A program made the position numbers and the translations under genes. Below are positions 1-8,528 of a stretch of DNA of 64,000 nucleotides, piece after piece. The stretch's first letter is position 1, and every line of letters begins with the position of its first letter. Source of the DNA: an uncultured Lachnospiraceae bacterium (GTDB taxonomy: Bacteria > Bacillota > Clostridia > Lachnospirales > Lachnospiraceae); NCBI GenBank assembly GCA_910585895.1, contig CAJUHY010000008.1, forward strand, positions 1 through 64,000. Direction: 5' to 3'. The notes under the pieces were generated by a model. It did no database searches. It was not told the origin of the DNA and saw only the letters and a list, made by a program, of their open reading frames with translations.

Positions 1-1483
1 GCTCAATCATTTCCCCGATTCTCTCGATATATTGGGCAACATCCTTCACATTCTCACACCGCTTTATTCCCTTCTCAGGATGTACCCACTTCGTGATGCT
101 GCCCGCTCCAAGCGCCGCTATGGTCTGTACTTCCTCCATGATTAAAATATTATAAAGCCCGGCCTTGCCAGGGCTGGCATAACCCACATTTTCAAAATTG
201 CCTGCCATATTTTTCTGTCGGTAAAGGTAATAAGGCTCAAGTCCCATCTTTCTGGCATATTCCGCCGTCAGCTCAATGATTTCCCAGGTATTTTCCATTT
301 TCATTCCTGCATAATCCTCAGGAAACATTTTCAAACGCGCTGCACGTTTGAGGGCAAGAGAATGCACCGTCAGATTGTCGGGAGATAATTGCTGAACAGT
401 TTCCATCGTATGCCTGACATCATCCACAGTCTCCTTTGGCAGTCCCACAATCAAATCCATATTGATATTGTCAAATCCCAGTTCCCTGGCAAGCCAGAAA
501 CTCTCAAGTGTCTGTTCCACCGTATGGCGACGACCGATAATGTCTAACGTCTCCTGTTTCATAGTCTGCGGATTAATGGAAATGCGGGAAATATTATGCT
601 CCCGCAGCACATTCAGCTTATCCCTGGTAATACTGTCCGGCCGCCCCGCTTCTACCGTGTATTCCAATAAATGTGAAAAATCAAAACATCCTTCTATTTT
701 GTCAAGAAGCCTCTGCAGCTGCCGCGGAGAAAGAGTGGTCGGCGTCCCGCCGCCAATATAGACAGTATTTAACTTCTTGTTGCAAAACAAATGGGACACA
801 TATTCAATTTCTTTTTCCAGCGCCGTCAGATAATCATCTGCCTTGTCCTCCCATAAGCCTATGGGGGAAGAAGAAAAAGAACAGTACGAACAAATGCTCG
901 GGCAAAATGGAATACCCACATAGAGACTATAGCCGTCCTCGTAATCAATCTTATGCAACAGCTCCATCTCACGTCTGGCTATCTCCACGCTGAGGTTAAT
1001 CTTTTGCTCCGATGCCAGATAAGCCTCTGACATATAGGTACAGATATCCGTCTCATTTTTGCCATCCCGCAGCATAGACATGGGTATCTTGGTGGGACGG
1101 ATGCCTGTCAGCGTCCCCCAGGGAAGCGTCTGTCCGCTATAACCAGACAACAGCCCGTACAGACAGCGTTTCAGACGGTTCTTCGTATCTCCCCTGTCAG
1201 TAAAATTCACCTCGGTTTCTGCATGAAAAAGAGACTGCCGTTCTTCCATCAGGCAGCCTCCTGCTATTCCTTCCCTTAAGAGAATATGTATCTCATCTAC
1301 ACAGCCAGCCGTTCCTTTACGGTAATACACTTCCAGGCGAAACAGCGGCTTACATTGCTGCTCAAGTTCCTCTATGCGCTGCGTGTCAGCAAAAACCTTC
1401 ACATCCTCAGCAGGATAAAAGGCCTTCACCAAAGAATGGATATCGTATTCAAAATCCGCTTCATTCAGACAAACCGTTATCAT
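1..1483 (-). CDS. hemZ: Oxygen-independent coproporphyrinogen III oxidase-like HemZ (3' end cut by window)
   Basis: Radical SAM protein of the HemZ/HemW group, which acts on porphyrinogens or related substrates in the cytoplasm. About 494 codons are visible; only the extreme C-terminus is missing at the left edge. The radical SAM cluster motif reads CPSICSYCSF (CX3CX2C), followed by the GGGTPT glycine motif. An N-terminal extension of about 165 residues before the radical SAM core is typical of HemZ rather than HemW. The ATG at 1483 was read from the sequence, with AGAGGG upstream; it lies 12 nt after the stop of the upstream hydrolase, so the two are probably co-transcribed. Substrate assignment comes from the family and is not proven here. 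Confidence 0.88.
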   Translation of the reverse strand, partial: MITVCLNEADFEYDIHSLVKAFYPAEDVKVFADTQRIEELEQQCKPLFRLEVYYRKGTAGCVDEIHILLREGIAGGCLMEERQSLFHAETEVNFTDRGDTKNRLKRCLYGLLSGYSGQTLPWGTLTGIRPTKIPMSMLRDGKNETDICTYMSEAYLASEQKINLSVEIARREMELLHKIDYEDGYSLYVGIPFCPSICSYCSFSSSPIGLWEDKADDYLTALEKEIEYVSHLFCNKKLNTVYIGGGTPTTLSPRQLQRLLDKIEGCFDFSHLLEYTVEAGRPDSITRDKLNVLREHNISRISINPQTMKQETLDIIGRRHTVEQTLESFWLARELGFDNINMDLIVGLPKETVDDVRHTMETVQQLSPDNLTVHSLALKRAARLKMFPEDYAGMKMENTWEIIELTAEYARKMGLEPYYLYRQKNMAGNFENVGYASPGKAGLYNILIMEEVQTIAALGAGSITKWVHPEKGIKRCENVKDVAQYIERIGEMIE

Positions 1484-1495
1484 CTTGTTATCCCT

Positions 1496-2116
1496 CTATA
1501 TAAATGGATTGCTGCTTTTCTCCATGCCAATCGTCGTAACTCCCATATGACCCGGATAAACTTTTACTGTATTAGGCAGCAAAAGCAGCTTCTCCTTAAT
1601 CGAACGTATCAGCTGCGACATGCTTCCCCGCAGAAAATCCGTCCTGCCTACAGATTGGCAAAACAACGTATCTCCGCTGAACAGCGCCTGCTCCTTTTCC
1701 ACATAATAACAACAGCCGCCCTCCGTATGTCCCGGCGTGTGCAGCACTTTCAATTCCATACCGGCAAGTTTCAGCGTCTCGTTATCCTTAACAAAAACAT
1801 CCGCGTGATAGCTGTCCCGGCGCCCAATCATACCGGAAGCATTCAGCCCGGGCTGCTTCAGCGTATCCTTCTCTGCTTCATGCGCATAAATCTTCAAGTC
1901 AAAAATTTCGGCAAGTTCTTCTGCTGCCATCGCATGGTCAAAATGACCATGTGTCAAAAGGATTGCCTGCGGCTTTAATTTTTTCTGTTTGATTTTTTCT
2001 GCAAGAAACGAAGCAGAATCTCCCGGGTCTACAATCAGCGCCTCCTGTGTTTCCTCATTGATTGCAAAGTAGCAGTTCGTCTGCACCTGACCGACACAAT
2101 ATTGCTCAACTTTCAT
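1496..2116 (-). CDS. MBL-fold hydrolase (glyoxalase II-like)
   Basis: A 206-residue metallo-beta-lactamase-fold hydrolase, soluble and cytoplasmic. The metal-binding signature THGHFDHAM (HxHxDH) is near residue 55, and a second metal ligand sits in HTPGHTEGG near residue 125. The length fits the short YcbL-like glyoxalase II group, which hydrolyses thioesters such as S-lactoylglutathione in organisms that have glutathione; the substrate in a Clostridium-like host is unclear. It is in one operon with hemZ downstream (12-nt gap) and an unknown protein upstream (27-nt gap). Confidence 0.85.
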   Translation of the reverse strand: MKVEQYCVGQVQTNCYFAINEETQEALIVDPGDSASFLAEKIKQKKLKPQAILLTHGHFDHAMAAEELAEIFDLKIYAHEAEKDTLKQPGLNASGMIGRRDSYHADVFVKDNETLKLAGMELKVLHTPGHTEGGCCYYVEKEQALFSGDTLFCQSVGRTDFLRGSMSQLIRSIKEKLLLLPNTVKVYPGHMGVTTIGMEKSSNPFI

Positions 2117-2143
2117 ACTCTCTGTATTCCTTTCCCTTGCTGT

Positions 2144-2842
2144 TTATAATTTTATCTCATTCTTATTTCCATGAAGAATCAAATCTTTATCAGAACGGTC
2201 AACGCCGATAATCGCGCCTGTTCTGTCATACTGCGTCAGCAAATCAGAGTTCTTTACCAGATGCCGCTTGCCGTTATCAGACAGAAAATTCTCAATCTCC
2301 TGTCGGTTCCCCCTACGGAAAATAGCGCGAATCTCTTCCTTGCTGTAGACAGGCTGCGCGTAATCTACCGGTCCCGGCAACAGATATTCTCCTGGTATAT
2401 TCTCTGCCAAAGAACCGGAATCTGCCTTCTCTGTGGCCTTTTCCATGCGCTCTTCAAGAACTTCCGGAAATTCCGTCTGTTCCTTAGCTGCCGGCTCATT
2501 CCAAATTCTGTCCCACAAAGATTTTAAGAACGTTACAGCCGTCTCTGCAAATTTGCGGATTTGCTCGGTGAATTCTGTACGCTGCCGGCTCTGTGCCTCC
2601 CGCTCCTTCCCCTGACGGGAAATCTCCACTTTCACACCTGACGATGCATTTGACTGCGCTGACCGGGCTGAATCCTGGCTCTTCCCTGCCTTATCCGCCT
2701 GTTTCTTCTCTTCACTCTTCTCATAGACAACGCCCTGTTTCTCCGGGTCTAAATGAAACTCCGGCGAATCAACATTCTTCCTCTTATCCTGGTTAATTTT
2801 TGCATATTCGTAATATTTTTGACCATTTACTCTATCTACCAT
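2144..2842 (-). CDS. Unknown protein, hydrophilic, first gene of the hemZ operon
   Basis: A 232-residue protein I cannot assign to a function. The first 130 residues are rich in Lys, Glu, Ser and Gln and probably disordered, with a short aromatic helix near residues 100-115 (TAVTFLKSLWDRIW). The last 70 residues look like a compact domain containing YSKEEIRAIF, then LTQYDRTGAIIGVD and a terminal HGNKNEIKL. There is no signal peptide or membrane segment. ATG 2842 has GAGG six bases upstream. A good minus-strand promoter lies just before it, so it leads the operon with the MBL hydrolase and hemZ. Confidence 0.7.
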   Translation of the reverse strand: MVDRVNGQKYYEYAKINQDKRKNVDSPEFHLDPEKQGVVYEKSEEKKQADKAGKSQDSARSAQSNASSGVKVEISRQGKEREAQSRQRTEFTEQIRKFAETAVTFLKSLWDRIWNEPAAKEQTEFPEVLEERMEKATEKADSGSLAENIPGEYLLPGPVDYAQPVYSKEEIRAIFRRGNRQEIENFLSDNGKRHLVKNSDLLTQYDRTGAIIGVDRSDKDLILHGNKNEIKL

Positions 2843-2902
2843 AAATGCCTCATTTCTTCAAAAACATTTGAGTTTAAAAATTTGCCAAATCTATTGTGAC
2901 AA

Positions 2903-2931
2903 ATTATAAGCAATTCTATATAGAAAGTCAA
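2903..2931 (-). promoter_or_regulatory. Sigma-A promoter of the hemZ operon
   Basis: On the minus strand TTGACT (2931-2926) and TATAAT (2908-2903) are separated by exactly 17 bases, about 60 bases before the start at 2842. Five of six bases match the -35 consensus and all six match the -10. Confidence 0.75.
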
Positions 2932-2953
2932 GAATCTATCTATATCTACGGCA

Positions 2954-5349
2954 TCATAAATGCTTGCGATACCAGGCAACCACGTCATTTCTATTTCCAG
3001 CAAACCACTGCGTGGTAAAATAGATATTCTTCCCTTTGTAAAGAATCGGCTCTTTTCTGTATCTAATGACATTGCTTTTTCCACGGTTATCTTCCCTGTT
3101 ATCTGCCAAAATAGGATAATTCATCTTGCTGAATAACCGTTTGGAATATTCTTTTTTCTTTAGCTTTTCTATTTCCTCATCCGTAATCCTGCCTGTTTCA
3201 AATATCTTTTTGAACAATTCAAAAGCCAATGCCCCCACTTTCAGCACACCATAGGTACTTTCATCATTAATGTTAAATTCCACACTATTCCCATCTGTCT
3301 CTGCAATTTCATCATATGGGAGTCCTGCACTGTCTACCCATTCTTTTTGCCCTCTGGCATTCCTTCCAAGGATAAGCGATGCCGCCAGAGAAATACTTCC
3401 AAACTCATAATCGGATTGAAAAACCCCCTCAATAATAATGCTTTCCGCACAAAGTTTTTCACGAAGTCTATATGCGTTAGGATAATTTATTTCAAATTTT
3501 TCTACAACTGCATCAGATATCTTACTGCCTTCCTTTACAACAAATCTGCCCTCTATGGAATAGCCGACCGCATTCGCTCCCCTTTTATCCAAAATATAGA
3601 ACAGCATGGTATCACCTTCCGCCGCTTCCCTTTTCTCTATATCTTCTATATATTGAAGTTTCCAGCGGTCAATAAAAATATTAATAAGTTCTTTCTGTCT
3701 TATTTCTACAATTTCAGGAGTCCATGTCTTTTCACTCAACACCTGTGTTGTCAACGGATAGGTGGTTGTTCCGTTTTTCCCTTTAAAATACTTTTCCTTC
3801 TTTTTATCAAAGTCATAATTACGCGCCTCTGAGTTTTTCTTTCTGGTCAAAGGTACAAGGTTGGCAATCTGATTGAGCCATTGATCACGCACTGCCCTGT
3901 CCGGCCACAATTTCTCCCATTCAGACCCCGGATTTACAGTTTGCGGAAGAACATGCTCAATCGTAAGTATATTTGGTTCAAAATCAAATTTGGCAGCCCC
4001 ATCCCCAACAAATGCATTCAGCCTTAATATGACAAAATTTCGCCGTATTCCTGTAAGTTTATATATTGCCCCATTCAGTGCAGTTACAAACTCTTTCTTT
4101 TCCTCATTTGACAGTTCAATTGACAATAGTGGGTCATCCATACTGTGGTCAGGATTTATTTCCATCTCCTCCAGCAACAGTTTGTATCTTTCAATACGGC
4201 GGTTGATATCTTTTGCTGTAAGGTGAAGGAATGATGCCAGCCTTTCAAGCTTTTCCATAAACCAAAGCACATAATCAGGGTCATTTTTATGCTCAGCCAT
4301 AAACTTGATGGCAGAAGGCATCCAATCTGAATTGCCGACTTTATTGAGCCAAAACAAATATTGATTTACCTGTTCCACATTTTTTACCGCAACATATTTC
4401 TTATTAGTCAGGATAGTATATGCTTCTGCATATGGTTCCAGGATATCGTCAAGTAGTCCTTGAGGAGTCACTTGAGACAATACAATCTCCCGAAATTCCT
4501 CCAAAAGATTCTGTTTTGCTTTGGCCTTTGCAAAAATCATGCAGGTATGAGTAAACACCTCATTAAATCCAGAACGCGAGGTCTGTACCTCCAGGTCCTC
4601 CCACTTATCCGTATAATACTGCTGTTCTTTTTGTGGTATCTGCCCAATAATATCTGATTTTATAATATCCACCGGCATTAAATCCAGCCCTCTGCTGTTC
4701 ATAACAGAAAATACCCGAAATGCTGACTGCTGACTTGGAGAATAGACTGCCACAAGATAACATCTTGTCACCAGAAATCTGCAGAATTCAGTAATCTTTT
4801 TCTGTTCTCCCTCGAAAGCTGCCTCCATCTTGTTTGTGAACAGTACGCAATTCGCCTGGATATGCTGTTGCGATTCATTTGGCAAACCTGCCGCATCTAA
4901 TTCCGCAAGCTTAGTCAGTTCCAATTTCTGTATGTATTTATAAAAAAATCCTGATCTTTTTGCCTGAGATGGAGCCTAGGCAACGGCTCAAGACCTTCCA
5001 GTTCATTTCCTGGCTCCTGGAGATATTTATAACAATTGCTCTTATTCTCTCCTTTCAGGCAAAAGGCGATAACCGCAAGTAAAATTGTCAAGGTTGTAAG
5101 CCTCTGCTGCCCGTCTATTACATCTGCATGAGGTTTGTCATCCTCTTTAATCAAAACTATGCTTCCCAGAAAGTAATTATCTGTCTGTTCCGCCCGAAAA
5201 AAATCCCATAAATCATCAAATAATGTTTCTGCTTCTTCTTACGTCCATGCATAAGGTCTCTGGTATGCTGGAATATGATAATCGAACTCTTCACTGAATA
5301 TTTTACTTAAAGGATATTCTTTTCCTGTAATCTTGCTACCCACAATCAT
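2954..5349 (-). pseudogene. Broken GmrSD-like restriction gene (DUF262-DUF1524-DUF4357)
   Basis: Reading from ATG 5349 (GGGGG upstream) gives a DUF262 N-terminus with the IPAYQRPYAW motif, then a TAA stop at 5241-5239 exactly where the family continues. Past the stop the same frame holds the DGQQRLTTL motif. A second lesion lies in a run of seven A (4942-4948, plus strand): the upstream frame ends at 4915 while the downstream frame continues to 2954. That remainder carries the DUF1524 HNH-like region (EHVLPQ...NQIANLVPL), a DUF4357-like stretch (LGRNARGQKEW) and a C-terminal domain. The full product would be about 800 residues. The family includes type IV enzymes that cut modified DNA. The locus is AT-rich. 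One lesion is a substitution, so true decay is more likely than sequencing error alone. Confidence 0.85.
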
Positions 5350-5444
5350 GCCCCCTTAATCATTTTTCTTAATTATATCGTTTCCTGAACTATTTGTCAC
5401 TGTTTCTGCATAGCAAAAATGACTTTTTTAATATGACATTTTTC

Positions 5445-5473
5445 TTGCAATCTCTAAAAATGCATAGTATAAT
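5445..5473 (+). promoter_or_regulatory. Promoter of the queuosine salvage operon
   Basis: TTGCAA (5445-5450), 17 bases, TATAAT (5468-5473). Transcription would start about 35 bases before the preQ1-I aptamer. Confidence 0.75.
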
Positions 5474-5516
5474 GATACCGCTGCTCAGATTATGTATCTG
5501 AAAATAAAATTACATA

Positions 5517-5556
5517 AGACAGTTCGTGACCATCCTGTCTCTAAACAAAACTAGGG
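5517..5556 (+). ncRNA. preQ1-I riboswitch aptamer
   Basis: A stem AGACAG (5517-5522) / CTGTCT (5535-5540) closes a 12-base loop TTCGTGACCATC, followed by the A-rich tail CTAAACAAAACTAGGG (5541-5556). Stem, loop size and tail match the preQ1 class I H-type pseudoknot; the tail closely resembles that of the Thermoanaerobacter aptamer as I recall it. The loop ACC can pair with tail GG to form the pseudoknot. It lies upstream of a queuosine-precursor enzyme and transporter, which is the expected gene context. Confidence 0.87.
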
Positions 5557-5563
5557 ATTTGAG

Positions 5564-5608
5564 AAACGGTTATTTTCCGTGCGTCTGCGCCGGAGTATGC
5601 CGTTTTTT
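5564..5608 (+). terminator. Intrinsic terminator acting as riboswitch expression platform
   Basis: AAACGG (5564-5569) pairs with CCGTTT (5600-5605), enclosing an inner TCCG/CGGA helix, and is followed by a run of six T (5603-5608). It lies directly after the preQ1 aptamer and 35 bases before the start codon, as expected for a transcriptional OFF switch. Confidence 0.72.
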
Positions 5609-5643
5609 GCAGCTATGGACTGGACTGTCGGAAAGGACTAATA

Positions 5644-6375
5644 ATGAACGATTTTAACCCCAACCGCTACGCAGTCATCCATGACAAAAATCCCAGGGAA
5701 ATCGTGATGCTCCGGGGAAAAGGATGCAGTTGGCGGCGCTGCCGCTTCTGCGACTATCATTTGGATTCGTCGACAGATGAGAAAGCAAATTTCATGCTGA
5801 ATAAAGAACATCTCTTAAAAGTCACCGGCATTTACAATAAGCTGGAGGTTATCAATTCTGGAAGCTTCGTGGATTTGGATGAAGCCACTCTTTCGCTGAT
5901 TGAAGAAATTTGTAAAAAAAATCATATTAATCAAGTGCATTTTGAGTGCCATTGGCGGCACCGCGACGCCATCGCCAATTTCCGCAGGCGGTTTGCTGCG
6001 CACGGCATAGAACTGAAAATTAAGACAGGCGTAGAAACGTTTGATGCTTTGTTCCGAGAGAGTTATCTGGACAAGGGATTCGACACGGACAGCCCAGAAG
6101 AAATCGCTGCATATTTTGATGAAGTTTGTCTGCTTTTGGGCATCCCCGGACAAACGGCAGAAAGCATGGAACATGACATACAGACCGGACTTACCTATTT
6201 TGAGCGCGTCTGCGTCAACATCATGCAGGAAAACCTAAGGCCCATTAAACCAGACCCCAGAGTTATCGCCGCATTTACCAGAGAACTTTACCCAAAATAC
6301 ATAGAAGACTGCCGGGTGGATATTTTGATGGAAAACACCGCATTCGGCGTAGGAGGTGTCGTAGAACATGCTTAA
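5644..6375 (+). CDS. queL: Radical SAM enzyme, QueL-like (queuine lyase candidate)
   Basis: A 243-residue radical SAM protein. The cysteine motif is C28-SWRR-C33-RF-C36, that is CX4CX2C instead of the usual CX3CX2C. HFECHWRHRD near residue 100 and LLGIPGQT near residue 170 fit a compact radical SAM barrel. QueL of Clostridioides difficile is reported to convert queuine to preQ1, allowing host or diet queuosine to be recycled. The assignment here rests on the preQ1-I riboswitch upstream and the YhhQ transporter gene that overlaps it by 8 bases. No QueK hydrolase or Tgt is seen in the window. Another radical SAM role in queuosine metabolism remains possible. Confidence 0.72.
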   Translation: MNDFNPNRYAVIHDKNPREIVMLRGKGCSWRRCRFCDYHLDSSTDEKANFMLNKEHLLKVTGIYNKLEVINSGSFVDLDEATLSLIEEICKKNHINQVHFECHWRHRDAIANFRRRFAAHGIELKIKTGVETFDALFRESYLDKGFDTDSPEEIAAYFDEVCLLLGIPGQTAESMEHDIQTGLTYFERVCVNIMQENLRPIKPDPRVIAAFTRELYPKYIEDCRVDILMENTAFGVGGVVEHA

Positions 6376-7090
6376 TGAAATACTTTTAATCCTATCTTTG
6401 ATTATTACTTACTCTGCCGTGCTGCTCCTTTTTGCCATCTTTCGGGAGCAAGGGCTATACCTGTGGACAGTTATCGCCACGATTGCAGCAAACGTTGAGG
6501 TCCTGATAGTCATCAATGCCTTCGGCATGGAGATGACGCTGGGAAACATCCTTTTCGCCTCCACCTTCCTCGTGACCGACATCATGAGCGAGCTTTTCGG
6601 CAAAAAAGCTGCACAGACTGCCGTGTGGCTGGGCATTGCAACCTCAGTTTGCTTTATTCTGATCAGCCAGTCCTGGATGCTGTATATCCCAAATGAAAAT
6701 GATTTTGCCACACCAAGTATCCGCACGGTATTCTCCAATACCCCGCGGCTTATGGCTGTGGGAATCATCGTATATGTTATCGTCCAGCTCTTTGATGTAT
6801 GGGCTTACCATAAATGGTGGGAATTTACCAGCCGCAGATTCAAAGATTCCCAGAAATTCCTATGGCTTAGAAATAATGGCTCCACATTAGTTTCCCAGCT
6901 TTTAAACACCGTATTATTTACCTGGGGCGCATTCCTGGGCACACATAATACGCAGACACTGATTTCTATTGCCATTGCCAGCTACATCATCTTCATCGCC
7001 ACGAGCCTAGCCGACACGCCTTTTGTGTATCTTGCGCGCTATCTCCATGGCAAGCTGAACCACCCTCTGGCCCCTAAGTCAGAAGGATAA
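6368..7090 (+). CDS. yhhQ: Queuosine precursor transporter, YhhQ/VUT family
   Basis: A 240-residue multi-spanning membrane protein of the VUT (YhhQ) family, which imports queuosine precursors such as preQ1, preQ0 or queuine. About six hydrophobic segments are visible. The motif LFASTFLVTDIMSELFGKK near residues 60-78 is characteristic. The start overlaps the stop of the radical SAM gene (ATG at 6368, TAA at 6373), which indicates translational coupling. Both genes would be shut off together by the preQ1 riboswitch when precursor is plentiful. Confidence 0.88.
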   Translation: MLNEILLILSLIITYSAVLLLFAIFREQGLYLWTVIATIAANVEVLIVINAFGMEMTLGNILFASTFLVTDIMSELFGKKAAQTAVWLGIATSVCFILISQSWMLYIPNENDFATPSIRTVFSNTPRLMAVGIIVYVIVQLFDVWAYHKWWEFTSRRFKDSQKFLWLRNNGSTLVSQLLNTVLFTWGAFLGTHNTQTLISIAIASYIIFIATSLADTPFVYLARYLHGKLNHPLAPKSEG

Positions 7091-7111
7091 ATTGATTTAA
7101 TTTTCTGATTT

Positions 7112-7171
7112 TGTCGAATATTATCATAATTTGTCGCATAATTTATCTTGTATTTTCCCCCTTTTTCGACT
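7112..7171 (+). promoter_or_regulatory. Cluster of Spo0A-box-like sites
   Basis: A perfect 0A box TGTCGAA lies at 7112-7118, a near match TGTCGCA at 7132-7138 exactly 20 bases on, and a reverse-oriented TTTCGAC at 7164-7170 next to the -10 element. Two same-face sites about two helical turns apart suggest real binding by the sporulation regulator Spo0A. This rests on motif only. Confidence 0.5.
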
Positions 7172-7177
7172 TATAAT
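7148..7177 (+). promoter_or_regulatory. Promoter of the exported-protein/epsG gene set
   Basis: TTGTAT (7148-7153), 18 bases, TATAAT (7172-7177), about 43 bases before the start at 7220. It overlaps the Spo0A-box-like cluster. Confidence 0.65.
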
Positions 7178-7219
7178 GACTATGACGTCAAAAAACCGAA
7201 AAAGGGGGAATCCTATTTT

Positions 7220-7729
7220 ATGAGCAAAGGAAAGAAAAGAATTTTAACCACCGCAGGCATTATCCTGCTTGTAGCACTTACTGTGCTAATCTGTTATCTT
7301 ATTTTTTCTAAAAAAGACGATGACAACCTGCTGTACGATGACAATGCTACTGTCGGCGTACTGCCAGGAATCGACATTGACGAGCGCAGGAAACAGCTGC
7401 AGGAGGCTTTAGACCGCAGCATGATTGCATTTTCCATCAACACTTCCCCGGTTTTCCTTAACGGAACCGCGAAAGGCAACCTGCTGATTGAAAATCCCGG
7501 CAACAATGCCAAACTCCTGAAAGTCAGCATTAAGATTGACGACACCGAGGAAGAAATCTATTCCTCAAATTTCTTAAAACCAGGTACATACATCGAGTCC
7601 GTGGCATTAGACAAAGTCTTAGAAAAGGGAACGTATGAAGCCACCGCCTATTTTTTGGCATACGATGAGGATAATGGTGAGTTTATCGGTCAAACAGGAG
7701 CACAAATCACCATCACCGTACAAAACTGA
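7220..7729 (+). CDS. Membrane-anchored extracytoplasmic protein, unknown
   Basis: A 169-residue protein with one N-terminal membrane anchor (about residues 9-29, after a KGKKR basic start) and an outside domain with a beta-rich pattern (GNLLIENPGNNAKLLKVSI, then GTYEATAYFLAYD). An upstream in-frame ATG at 7148 was rejected because it falls on the -35 element; ATG 7220 has AAGGGGGAA seven to eight bases upstream. It is followed after 53 bases by another exported protein. The architecture recalls small surface-structure accessory proteins, but I do not recognise a named family. Confidence 0.75.
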   Translation: MSKGKKRILTTAGIILLVALTVLICYLIFSKKDDDNLLYDDNATVGVLPGIDIDERRKQLQEALDRSMIAFSINTSPVFLNGTAKGNLLIENPGNNAKLLKVSIKIDDTEEEIYSSNFLKPGTYIESVALDKVLEKGTYEATAYFLAYDEDNGEFIGQTGAQITITVQN

Positions 7730-7782
7730 ACAATACCAAAGCCCAATCCATACTATAACAGATAATGGCAGGAGGTATATGT

Positions 7783-8367
7783 ATGAAGAAAAAAACTTTA
7801 TTTTTGCAGCTCGTTTTGACAGCATCCTTGCTCTTTTCCACAGTTTCCTATGCTGCCGACGTCAATTCCAACAGGGACATTCCGGTTGGCGGCTCCGGAC
7901 AGATTGAAATGGTAGGAACCATTGAACCGACCATACTTTCCGTCACCATGCCGACTTTCGTACCTTTCAATATCAGCAGCAGCCTTTCTACCCAAAACAA
8001 AGTTATCTCCCCGAGGATACGGATGAAAAATAACTCCAATATTCCGGTGCGGGTAGACGTATCCTACACCAAGGTAGATTTAGGCAAACTGAACAATGTG
8101 ACATGGAGCAATACCGGCACAGTCAACGATAACCAGATTGCCATCGGTTTAAAACAGGAGGAGACAAAAGATGAGATGCCGACCAGCTTATCACAGGCAA
8201 GATGGCTGAAAGCAAACCAGACGCAGGATATGAACGTCCTCATCCTCAACGCAAATCAGGAAGGCGCATTGTACGTTGTCGGCACTCTGGGACAAAATGT
8301 TACCGACAACGGGACATTTAATGTAACGCCGACTTTCGTAGTAAGCAAGACATCTACGACAAATTAG
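7783..8367 (+). CDS. Secreted beta-rich protein, unknown
   Basis: A 194-residue protein with a clear Sec signal peptide (MKKKTLFLQLV...FSTVSYAA, likely cut after SYAA at residue 25). The mature part is beta-rich with IEPTILSVTMPTFVPF, which resembles exported proteins found beside pilus or WxL loci, but no WxL motif is present. AGGAGG lies at a good distance before ATG 7783; the upstream in-frame ATG at 7765 lacks this spacing. It is likely co-transcribed with the preceding anchored protein. Confidence 0.75.
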   Translation: MKKKTLFLQLVLTASLLFSTVSYAADVNSNRDIPVGGSGQIEMVGTIEPTILSVTMPTFVPFNISSSLSTQNKVISPRIRMKNNSNIPVRVDVSYTKVDLGKLNNVTWSNTGTVNDNQIAIGLKQEETKDEMPTSLSQARWLKANQTQDMNVLILNANQEGALYVVGTLGQNVTDNGTFNVTPTFVVSKTSTTN

Positions 8368-8434
8368 AAACTGACAATCCACATGGCATTTGCCATCACA
8401 AAAACATATCTGTTATAGTATATTTTCGATGATA

Positions 8435-8502
8435 GTTCAGCCATCGCCAGCATGACAAATGCCCTGAACCCGCATAGACATCTTGCTGGCGATGGGATGA
8501 AC
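8435..8502 (+). other. Long hairpin between secreted protein gene and epsG-like gene
   Basis: CCATCGCCAGCA (8441-8452) pairs perfectly with TGCTGGCGATGG (8484-8495), extended by GTTCA (8435-8439) with TGAAC (8498-8502); the loop is about 31 bases. A run of five T follows after ACACAA. It may be a terminator or a processing/stability element before the epsG-like gene, whose ribosome site begins about 12 bases later. Confidence 0.6.
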
Positions 8503-8528
8503 ACAATTTTTCCACGGAGGACACCAAT

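Noticed and set aside
1286..1978. 230-codon plus-strand frame
   Set aside because: Antisense to hemZ and the MBL hydrolase, both with clear family motifs; no ribosome site.
2836..3084. 82-codon minus-strand frame overlapping the restriction pseudogene end
   Set aside because: Another frame of the GmrSD-like gene; no start signal and it overlaps the hemZ operon promoter.
7183..7190. TGACGTCA palindrome near the start of the exported-protein gene set
   Set aside because: Short palindrome after the promoter with no known bacterial regulator; probably coincidental.
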